Below are positions 1 to 5,838 of a stretch of DNA of 5,868 bases, one piece after another; the first letter of the stretch is position 1, and every line of letters starts with the position of its first letter. A program made the translations under genes and the position numbers. Under the pieces are notes generated by a model. That model made no database searches. It worked only from the letters and a program-made list of their open reading frames with translations, and had not been told where the DNA came from. Source of the stretch: Lishizhenia sp. (GTDB lineage Bacteria > Bacteroidota > Bacteroidia > Flavobacteriales_D > Crocinitomicaceae); assembly GCA_007117055.1 (NCBI GenBank), contig SKHH01000030.1, positions 1 to 5,868 on the forward strand, read 5' to 3'.

Positions 1-755
1 GAAAGTACATACGGAATAAATTCATCCGAAGTATTGTCTAATAAGCTTCCTGTGCAATAACTTCCTCCGATAACAATGCGAGCGACCGAATTACGCTGTT
101 GTTCCCACCCTTCTCCTTGAGGGCAATTTACATCGATGTTACAATTTCCCGATCCGTTAAGGTTACGTGTCATATCTTCTAAAAACAACTGATCAATATC
201 TCGGTAACCATGTACGACTGTTCCAATTGTGAGTTGACTCTTTCCTATCGCATGATGAGGTTCATATAATTCAAGAATTATTTTTTCTGACTTCAACAAT
301 TCTGTACCAAGCACATTCGCTGAATTATTATTATTGGACGAATAAGCTCCAACGAAAGCGCTTTTTTGTGGGTCGTATAAAGTTAATAACGTTCCATTTG
401 CCAATTCAAACTCACTAAACAAAAGGTGAATTGAAATAGCTTCCGGACAATGAACACCAAATCTAGTGATTTGATCACCGTTTTCGAGAGGAGTTGTTTC
501 GCCATTTTCAAATAAGTTGAGAGACACTGATTGCTCTACACCAAAGCGTCTTGAGTCAAGGCTATTTTGCGCAGATTGAATAGAGTCTGTGCGAATTTCT
601 TCCTCGTGGTTTACTGCGGGAAGGGTATAAAAGTCGCTAAGTTCACTTAAACCTTTATCCCAACTGATTGGTTGGAGAATACTGATCGTTTGAGCTTTTC
701 CAATTACAGAAAAAAAAACACATATACTAAATAAAAAAAGCCCGTTTTTTATCAT
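1..755 (-). CDS. Secreted lysyl endopeptidase-like serine protease, N-terminal part (3' end outside window)
   Basis: The minus-strand frame is open from the ATG at 753-755 to the window edge, giving about 251 residues with the C-terminus missing. It begins with a signal peptide (charged MIKNG, hydrophobic residues 6-18, then GKA before Gln22). Residues of about 22-200 look like a propeptide. From Cys205 the sequence reads CNIDVNC, then SVARI and, from Cys234, CTGSLLDNT. This matches the N-terminus of mature Achromobacter protease I and its Bacteroidota relatives, where these cysteines form disulfides and a TA(H/N)HC motif holding the catalytic His follows shortly. That His, the Asp and the Ser lie beyond base 1, so activity and Lys specificity cannot be confirmed. 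A C-terminal type 9 sorting domain would be typical but is also outside. The start is supported by the signal peptide and by direct abutment to the upstream redoxin stop codon, which implies co-transcription. No Shine-Dalgarno sequence is visible. Confidence 0.87.
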   Translation of the reverse strand, partial: MIKNGLFLFSICVFFSVIGKAQTISILQPISWDKGLSELSDFYTLPAVNHEEEIRTDSIQSAQNSLDSRRFGVEQSVSLNLFENGETTPLENGDQITRFGVHCPEAISIHLLFSEFELANGTLLTLYDPQKSAFVGAYSSNNNNSANVLGTELLKSEKIILELYEPHHAIGKSQLTIGTVVHGYRDIDQLFLEDMTRNLNGSGNCNIDVNCPQGEGWEQQRNSVARIVIGGSYCTGSLLDNTSDEFIPYVL

Positions 756-1388
756 TTATTGTTGTCGTTTAATACTGCATCCTTTTGATGCTGTTTTTTG
801 AACTTTTATTTCTCTTCCATGTTGTAGTGCCTGAATAGCATGAAGTAAAAAGGTCTCTTTTTCATCTTCTCTAGGATCCCATGTATTGTCTATTAATCCC
901 TCATAAACCAAGCGGTGATCATTGTCAAACAAAAAAACATGTGGCGTTGTTTTGGCTCCCATGGCATCCGCAAGTAAATTGGCGCTATCCAGAAGATAAG
1001 GGTTTTGATAGTTTTTTTCGGAATAGCGCTGTATCATATCTTTTATTCCGTCTCCTTCTCTGCGTTTTGCAGCATTACTATTGACAAAAGCGAGCCCAAT
1101 ATTGGCTTCTTCGGCAGCTTTTGAAATGGAAGGAAACTCTTTTTCCCATCCTTCAAAGGATTGCCCGCCAATAACATAGGGGCATGTATTGCATGAAAAT
1201 ATGACAAGGTAACCGTTTTCTTTGTTTAGTTTATTCAAACACAAGTACTCTCCATCAGTATTTTTCATTTGATAGTCTCGTAATGGTGCTTCTTCTCCAA
1301 TTGTTAAAGGTTCTATTGTATTTTGATTCCAACTAACAAATGATAGAACGCAAAGTTGAACAGCAATAAGTATAAGGTTGTTTTTCAT
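756..1388 (-). CDS. Exported redoxin (thioredoxin-fold, CxxC, AhpC/TSA-like)
   Basis: This 210-residue protein has an N-terminal hydrophobic signal (residues 4-19) ending near WNQ, so it should act in the periplasm or be membrane-tethered. The thioredoxin fold begins around residue 28 with the IGEEAPLRDY stretch usual in AhpC/TSA redoxins. The redox motif is C66-N-T-C69-P-Y, and the cis-proline loop is T147-T-P149 followed by HVFLF. The CNTCPY/CNHCPY form is typical of the peroxiredoxin-like group that carries CxxC in place of the single peroxidatic cysteine. Family members often end in a GCSIK motif, present here at 203-207 (Cys204), so a third, possibly resolving, cysteine is likely. The specific partner is unknown. 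The next gene encodes a cysteine-containing secreted protease and starts directly at this stop codon, so thiol-disulfide support for that or other exported proteins is an inference. The ATG at 1386-1388 is chosen because it gives a complete signal peptide. Confidence 0.9.
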   Translation of the reverse strand: MKNNLILIAVQLCVLSFVSWNQNTIEPLTIGEEAPLRDYQMKNTDGEYLCLNKLNKENGYLVIFSCNTCPYVIGGQSFEGWEKEFPSISKAAEEANIGLAFVNSNAAKRREGDGIKDMIQRYSEKNYQNPYLLDSANLLADAMGAKTTPHVFLFDNDHRLVYEGLIDNTWDPREDEKETFLLHAIQALQHGREIKVQKTASKGCSIKRQQ

Positions 1389-1455
1389 AGTATTTTGATT
1401 TTAATAATTAATTTCACCTTCTTAAGGCAAAAAATTCAATTGTAATCCTAAAATT
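1389..1455. promoter_or_regulatory. Divergent intergenic region, promoters presumed
   Basis: These 67 bases separate the minus-strand redoxin/protease operon from the plus-strand exported protein and kinase pair, so both promoters must lie here or reach into the flanking genes. The stretch is very AT-rich. It contains a short perfect inverted repeat, CCTT-CTT-AAGG, at 1417-1427, but I find no convincing -33 TTG / -7 TAnnTTTG pair in either direction. Neither start codon has a Shine-Dalgarno sequence at the usual distance. The AAGAAGG read on the minus strand lies about 30 bases from the redoxin ATG, too far to serve. Confidence 0.35.
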
Positions 1456-2700
1456 ATGCAAAAAATTAAACTATACGCCATTCTTCTCACATATTTTATT
1501 GTGAGTCCCTTTTTATTTAGTCAGAAGAACATTGAAGTTCCGGAGGGGAAGTATCCATATAGTGCTGTTTATGAATGGTACAATCGAGGTACGATCCTGA
1601 TAAATAGCGACCCAACTGAAAATGCAAGAGATCATAACATTATGTTCATTAATGCTGATGCAGAAACTCAATGGAAAGAAACATTTTATCCTAAGAACCA
1701 CAACCCCAAGCTAATTCTTTCGCACAACTCCAATTACATTTATTTTTTAGAAGAAATAGGGCTTAGAGGAAATAAAGTTTTATACCATCAAATTTCAAAA
1801 TCCGGTAGCGTGAAGTCTTCTAGTTTTGATGTGCTTAGTTCGTTTAAAAAGTTAGGTATTTATGATCCTAGTAATACGGATTTAGTAGATGTTGTTAATA
1901 CCTCTGAAGCATTGGTGTTTCAATTCATTTACGAAAACAAATCGACTAAAAACAAGGATGATATATTGGTTTTTTTAACCCATCATAATCATAAAATACA
2001 TGTAGTAAAAGCTTTAGAAACGCCCCTTGAGTTGATGAAAAAAGATATAGCAGGAGCGCTTCATTTTGCGGGGTGTAAAAACGAAACGATTTATTTTTCG
2101 AATTATCAAAAAGTAGGAAATCGACCTGCGATTGTTTTTCATGGCTTTAGTGTTAAAGCAGAACCAAAAGACCCTGAAGCGATGATCTTAGAAAATGTAA
2201 ATGCATTGCCCGTGGATTTTGAAGTGCTCGACTTATCGGGTAAGTCATACATTGAACAAGGTCTCAATTCAGTTTTTGGAGTTGGAGTTGTTGTGAATAA
2301 TGCGTTTCATTTTTTGTGTCATGATGCTAAAAAGAGAACATTCGAAGTACTGTCTTATGATGAAAAAGGAAATTTAGTACAAGTCATGTCTACTCCCTCG
2401 CCTGTTGCTGAAGAAAAAAGAAAGTACAATTCTAAATTATATTACGTTGAGATAGAAAATCAGCTTTTTGGAATAGCTGAGCTTAATGAAGTTTCAACAG
2501 CGTTTCTAATTGGAAAAGAAAAGAATGAATTTCAGCAATGGGATTTAGGTCGGCTAAAAAGAGTCAGTACAAATCCAAGTCGTATTCTGGCTGTAACGAA
2601 AAATGATGATTTCATCCATAGAAGTACAAGTGGATTTTTTACTTTTGACATTCATCAATTGGGTAAATCCAATAATGTAGTTTTTATAAAACAAGAATAA
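1456..2700 (+). CDS. Exported protein of unknown function
   Basis: I do not recognise this 414-residue protein. It starts with a clear signal peptide: MQKIK, a hydrophobic core at residues 6-21, then FSQ, a common Bacteroidota cleavage context. There is no lipobox cysteine, so it is probably periplasmic or secreted rather than a lipoprotein. The rest is free of transmembrane segments. It alternates short hydrophobic/aromatic strands (YIYFLEE near 94-100, TIYFSNY near 211-217, AFHFLCHD near 283-290, LFGIAEL near 337-343) with polar turns, which hints at a beta-rich, possibly propeller-like fold. That reading is inference from strand spacing only. Only two cysteines follow the signal (207 and 288). 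The C-terminus shows no type 9 sorting motif. The ATG at 1456 gives the full signal peptide. Its TAA stop lies one base before the GTG of the kinase gene, so the two are probably translated from one message. Confidence 0.8.
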   Translation: MQKIKLYAILLTYFIVSPFLFSQKNIEVPEGKYPYSAVYEWYNRGTILINSDPTENARDHNIMFINADAETQWKETFYPKNHNPKLILSHNSNYIYFLEEIGLRGNKVLYHQISKSGSVKSSSFDVLSSFKKLGIYDPSNTDLVDVVNTSEALVFQFIYENKSTKNKDDILVFLTHHNHKIHVVKALETPLELMKKDIAGALHFAGCKNETIYFSNYQKVGNRPAIVFHGFSVKAEPKDPEAMILENVNALPVDFEVLDLSGKSYIEQGLNSVFGVGVVVNNAFHFLCHDAKKRTFEVLSYDEKGNLVQVMSTPSPVAEEKRKYNSKLYYVEIENQLFGIAELNEVSTAFLIGKEKNEFQQWDLGRLKRVSTNPSRILAVTKNDDFIHRSTSGFFTFDIHQLGKSNNVVFIKQE

Positions 2701-2701
2701 C

Positions 2702-3325
2702 GTGATAGTATTAGGAATATGTGGAGGAAGTGGATCGGGTAAAACAACCTTACTCAACCGAATTGCAGAAAAGTTTGAACATTTAAAACCTTCTGTATTT
2801 TCGTTAGATAATTACTACAAACCAATAGAAGACCAACAAATTGATGAGAATGGAAAAGTGAATTTCGACCTTCCTACAGCGCTTGATCAACAAAAAATGG
2901 AAAAGGATTTAAAATCCTTGATTCGAGGAGAAGCGATTGATGTTATTGAGTACCAATTTAACACGGGAAATAATAAGCATGCAATTATAACAATTGAGCC
3001 ATCAGAATTATTGATTGTGGAAGGGCTTTTTGTATTTGAATACCAATTTATTTTTGAATTATTGGATTTCAGTATTTTTGTAGATGTAGATCCAGCTATC
3101 CAATTGGATAGACGTATCTATCGTGATCAAGAATCAAGGGGGTATTCACGATCAGATATACTTTACCAATGGGAACACCATGTTATTCCTTGCTATGAAA
3201 AATATTTGGCTCCGCATGAAACGAAAGCGGATTTTATTTACCATAACGATAGCAGATCCGAGCGTGATTTTATTCGACTCATGAACACACTAGAAGAGAA
3301 GTTTGAGCTTTATATACCGCATTAG
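2702..3325 (+). CDS. udk: Uridine kinase-family P-loop nucleoside kinase
   Basis: At 207 residues this has the usual size of a bacterial Udk, which phosphorylates uridine and cytidine with a nucleoside triphosphate in cytoplasmic pyrimidine salvage. Motifs appear in family order: Walker A GGSGSGKTT at 8-16; SLDNYYKP at 34-41, whose Asp37 is the usual catalytic/metal residue; NFDLPTALD at 54-62; VEGLFVF at 106-112 (Walker B-like region); the lid arginines RRIYRDQESRG at 137-147; and a C-terminal HVIPCYEKYLAPH segment at 160-172. The phosphate-transfer parts are intact. The base-binding parts differ: canonical NFDHP is NFDLP, and the usual Y-D-x-x-x-H-S-R is Y84-Q-F-N-T-G-N-N, so the specificity His and following Arg appear absent. 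Pyrimidine specificity is therefore not assured. GTG at 2702 is the only plausible start, because an in-frame TAA lies at 2687-2689 and Walker A follows within eight residues. It follows the preceding stop codon by one base. Confidence 0.88.
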   Translation: MIVLGICGGSGSGKTTLLNRIAEKFEHLKPSVFSLDNYYKPIEDQQIDENGKVNFDLPTALDQQKMEKDLKSLIRGEAIDVIEYQFNTGNNKHAIITIEPSELLIVEGLFVFEYQFIFELLDFSIFVDVDPAIQLDRRIYRDQESRGYSRSDILYQWEHHVIPCYEKYLAPHETKADFIYHNDSRSERDFIRLMNTLEEKFELYIPH

Positions 3326-3933
3326 TTTGATTTGCTTTTTTTCTCGTCTAATAATCGAACCGTTTTAAGAACGTGTGATGCACTACAATCGAATTTTTTT
3401 GCTAATGCTTCCAGTGTAATATGCCCCTCTGTTCGTAATTTATATATTTCCTCTTTTTGTTTGTCGTTTAACGGGTCACGTCTCCCCATTGGTTTAGTAC
3501 CTCCACTTTTTCCATAACGAGCTCTTCTAACTTCCCATAATTTACTATTGTCTCTTTTACCTGTTCGAAAGGCTTCCTGAATAGACTCTTTGTAACTAGC
3601 CCATTTTAAGTTGTCGATATGGTTGTTGGTGTTATTCCCATCGATATGCATTACAACACGATTCTTTTTTGGATCGTCGTTTTCTAAAAAAGCACTTGCC
3701 ACCGCCTTGTGAGGATAAACTGTCTTACGTTTTCCTTTCTCATCGATTAAATCTGTCATGTAGAATTTATTTATAGGGTGCTTTCGCAGACTTTTAAGAC
3801 GCGATTTGAAATGAACTTTTCTTCCATTCTTTAATAGTTTAACCCTTTTTTTAGAGCGAACTTTACCAAAATTTGAAACTTCATAGCTTGGGAATCCTGG
3901 GATTTCTTTCCAAATTTCTTCACTTTGTGACAT
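3322..3933 (-). CDS. NUMOD4-HNH homing-endonuclease-like protein with C-terminal helix-turn-helix
   Basis: This 203-residue protein has three visible parts. Residues 7-30 carry the NUMOD4 signature (IWKEIPGFPSYEVSNFGKVRS), a DNA-binding module of nicking/homing endonucleases. Residues 75-118 form an HNH domain of the HNH_3 type: H75-KAVASAF, then MHIDGN with His96, NN at 103-104, and DNLKWAS with Asn108. Residues 154-195 look like a helix-turn-helix (LNDKQKEEIYKLR, then ITLEALAKKFDCSASHVLKTV), similar to Hin/resolvase-type or NUMOD1-like DNA-binding tails. Such proteins usually occur in phages, introns, or as free-standing selfish genes that cut one specific site. No group I intron or intein was recognised around it. 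It runs against the kinase gene, the two stop codons overlapping in TTAG (3322-3325), so neither gene has room for its own terminator. Its key HNH residues look intact, so it may be active. Confidence 0.88.
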   Translation of the reverse strand: MSQSEEIWKEIPGFPSYEVSNFGKVRSKKRVKLLKNGRKVHFKSRLKSLRKHPINKFYMTDLIDEKGKRKTVYPHKAVASAFLENDDPKKNRVVMHIDGNNTNNHIDNLKWASYKESIQEAFRTGKRDNSKLWEVRRARYGKSGGTKPMGRRDPLNDKQKEEIYKLRTEGHITLEALAKKFDCSASHVLKTVRLLDEKKSKSN

Positions 3934-4030
3934 AGTAAATATTTTACGTTATTTTTATTCAAAACAACTTTTAGTAAAGGATGTTCACAAACCCGTATTT
4001 TTTTCATTTGAAAGTGTTTAAAACTTCCAT

Positions 4031-4038
4031 CAAAGATA
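4031..4038 (-). promoter_or_regulatory. Putative Bacteroidota -7 box for the HNH gene
   Basis: Read on the minus strand the bases are TATCTTTG, an exact match to the TAnnTTTG -7 element used by the Bacteroidota primary sigma factor. It would start transcription near 4025 and leave a leader of about 90 bases before the HNH ATG at 3933. A matching -33 TTG is not evident at the expected distance (near 4058-4062), so the call rests on one element only. Confidence 0.35.
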
Positions 4039-4104
4039 GTGTGCTTTCGTAATAGGTGTCTACAGGAAAAGTTTAGTTTAAAACAAATCGAACGGTATAA
4101 TTGC

Positions 4105-4112
4105 TATATTTA
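4105..4112 (+). promoter_or_regulatory. Possible -7 box for the nucleosidase-like gene
   Basis: TATATTTA differs from TAnnTTTG at the last base only and lies 22 bases before the ATG at 4135, leaving a short leader. A TATAAT lies just upstream at 4096-4101. No TTG-type -33 element is visible at the right spacing, so this is a weak call. Confidence 0.2.
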
Positions 4113-4134
4113 ATGCACACAAATATTCGAAATT

Positions 4135-5838
4135 ATGGAAAGCTTTGATCGTAAAGGTGCTCAGTTGGCCACGCAAGCTATAGAACGAATTTATATTACA
4201 ATGCGCCACCTATTCAACCGCGGATTTTATAAGCCCATGGGAGTTTCTGGCACTACATTGAGAGAAAGTTTACTCCAATTAAATCCTGAAATTTATGGCT
4301 CCATTAATGAAGAAAAGGTAGAGTTAAATGGATTATTGTATGTGTTGGATCGGCTACCAAAAGGAATAGAAGAGTGTTCAATTATTAATTTAACAGGAGA
4401 TGAAGGTTATCGGAATTCAAAAATTCAGCCCATTATTCCGCCAAAAAGAAGAAGAAACTGCTATCGTATTGATTCAGATCAAATGAATATCGAAATTACC
4501 CGTGGTCGGTCGGATATATATGATATTCTAACGCATTTGACATTTGTGTTTATTGAGTCTCATAAAATTGCAAAACGAGTGGTTATAAATGAAAGTGGAG
4601 AGTTGTCTCAAGAATGGAAAAAATTTGAAAAAGCCGTTCTTTCTGAAGATCTAACTACTCAAGAACAAGAAGTAGCCATCGTTCATGCAGCAAATATCAT
4701 TGGAAGAACCTTTGAAGAAGTAAAAACAATTGCTTTACAAGTCAGTGAACAGTCAGATCCGATTCGTTTTTTGAGAATAATATATTGGTTGGGAAAACTG
4801 GCGATTCAAGAATATTTGGATAAAGAAAAGCGACTCATATTGTTTAGCCCTGTGCTAAGAGAACGGTTAGGACATCATATTCACGGAGAAAAATGGGCGA
4901 AAAACATCAAGTCCATCCTTCAAAAAGAAGCATTAACAGATCGGAAAATACATGTTATTTCGGCAAATATGCACAGTGTATTGAACTGTTTATATGCAAA
5001 ACAAGCTTTACCAAAATTAAGTCTGGATAAAAAGCGATTAGCTGTTTATGAGTTTTTAAGCAGTAAAGAAGGACAACCGTTTCACCAAGATGTGTTGTCT
5101 TTCGCCGAAAAAAATGGGCTAATACAATATATAGATGATTCAGGTTCAAATATTGATGTACAAATCATTGATTTGAAAAAAGTAAATATGGCGGATTCTT
5201 TTATCGGAGAGGAGCTGTCTTGTTTTTCGTTGGATGATGTAATTATAGTTATGGATTATGCTTTTGGTGAACAAGCATTCGAAACAATGGACGAGTTGTT
5301 GAAGCCGATTAATAAAACCCCGGATAATTTACTTTTGATGCAAGTGTCCTCAATATCTATAATGGGTAAAGCGGGAGTATTGACAGGGGATAAAGGTGAT
5401 ATTATGGTGCCTAAAGCACATGTTTTTGAAGGAACTTCGGATAATTACCCATTTATCAACCAGCTTTCTGTGGAAGATTTTCATGGACATGATATTTCTG
5501 TGTTTGGAGGTCATATGATTACCGTATTAGGCACTTCACTTCAAAATAAAAAAATGTTGCGCTATTTTAAAAATTCTTCTTGGCAAGTTACTGGATTGGA
5601 AATGGAAGGCGCACATTACCAAAAAGCCATTCAAGCGGCTTCAAAAGTTCGTGGTTATATAGACCCGAATGTGAAAATCAGATATGCGTATTACGCATCT
5701 GATAATCCACTGGAAACGGGTAGTACCTTAGCTTCTGGAGGATTAGGATTAACTGGTGTAAAACCTACGTATTTGATTACTACGAAAATTCTAAAGCAAA
5801 TTTTGTCTGGAGATGAATCTGCCAGAAATTCAAATTGA
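4135..5838 (+). CDS. Large protein with C-terminal nucleoside phosphorylase/nucleosidase-like domain (DUF6909-like)
   Basis: This 567-residue cytoplasmic protein has no signal peptide or membrane segment. The C-terminal part, from roughly residue 367 (DDVIIVMDYAFGEQA) to 557, resembles the purine nucleoside phosphorylase/AMP nucleosidase superfamily. It has a glycine-rich GKAGVLTGDKGDIMVP at 411-426, GLEMEGA at 487-493 (Met490/Glu491 correspond to the ribose-binding pair), and ASDN at 521-524, whose Asp523 sits where the family's catalytic acid lies. Residues 1-360 are mostly helical-looking, with clusters such as KPKRRRN-like basic residues near 103-108, and match no domain I can name. From memory the whole protein resembles a Bacteroidota family annotated as DUF6909, of about this length; I have not verified that. 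The substrate is unknown, and it could be a nucleosidase, a phosphorylase or a nucleotide sensor. The ATG at 4135 is the first in frame and has no Shine-Dalgarno. A downstream gene probably overlaps its end. Confidence 0.85.
   Translation: MESFDRKGAQLATQAIERIYITMRHLFNRGFYKPMGVSGTTLRESLLQLNPEIYGSINEEKVELNGLLYVLDRLPKGIEECSIINLTGDEGYRNSKIQPIIPPKRRRNCYRIDSDQMNIEITRGRSDIYDILTHLTFVFIESHKIAKRVVINESGELSQEWKKFEKAVLSEDLTTQEQEVAIVHAANIIGRTFEEVKTIALQVSEQSDPIRFLRIIYWLGKLAIQEYLDKEKRLILFSPVLRERLGHHIHGEKWAKNIKSILQKEALTDRKIHVISANMHSVLNCLYAKQALPKLSLDKKRLAVYEFLSSKEGQPFHQDVLSFAEKNGLIQYIDDSGSNIDVQIIDLKKVNMADSFIGEELSCFSLDDVIIVMDYAFGEQAFETMDELLKPINKTPDNLLLMQVSSISIMGKAGVLTGDKGDIMVPKAHVFEGTSDNYPFINQLSVEDFHGHDISVFGGHMITVLGTSLQNKKMLRYFKNSSWQVTGLEMEGAHYQKAIQAASKVRGYIDPNVKIRYAYYASDNPLETGSTLASGGLGLTGVKPTYLITTKILKQILSGDESARNSN

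Larger units (their letters stand above)
3934..4134. other. Divergent intergenic region between HNH gene and nucleosidase-like gene
   Basis: These 201 AT-rich bases hold no credible coding region. They carry the candidate -7 boxes listed separately. They also contain two copies of TTTAAAAC, 60 bases apart (4017-4024 and 4077-4084). The first sits inside a near-palindrome, AAGTGTTTAAAACTT, at 4012-4026, which overlaps the expected transcription start of the HNH gene. That could be an operator for the HNH protein's own helix-turn-helix, but in DNA this AT-rich such motifs also arise by chance. No terminator hairpin or structured RNA was seen. Confidence 0.4.

Noticed and set aside
881..1084. 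Plus-strand open frame of 67 codons inside the redoxin gene
   Set aside because: It is antisense to a well-supported coding region, has no family resemblance, and has no start context.
1417..1427. CCTT-CTT-AAGG inverted repeat in the divergent intergenic region as an operator
   Set aside because: Four-base arms with a three-base gap are expected by chance, and no second copy was seen.
1513..1701. Minus-strand open frame inside the unknown exported protein gene
   Set aside because: It is a shadow of the plus-strand gene with no recognisable protein features.
2554..2757. Minus-strand open frame across the exported protein/kinase junction
   Set aside because: It overlaps the Walker A coding region of the kinase on the opposite strand and resembles nothing known.
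3333..3341. T-run after the kinase stop codon as a terminator
   Set aside because: No GC-rich stem precedes it, and the bases encode lysines of the convergent HNH gene.
3332..3517. Plus-strand open frame just after the kinase gene
   Set aside because: It is antisense to the helix-turn-helix part of the HNH gene, whose protein motifs are clear.
4096..4101. Perfect TATAAT before the nucleosidase-like gene
   Set aside because: This consensus is not the usual one in Bacteroidota, the hexamer 17 bases upstream (TTAGTT) is a poor -35 element, and such hexamers are common in AT-rich intergenic DNA.
4955..5149. Minus-strand open frame inside the nucleosidase-like gene
   Set aside because: It is antisense to a long coding region and has no independent support.
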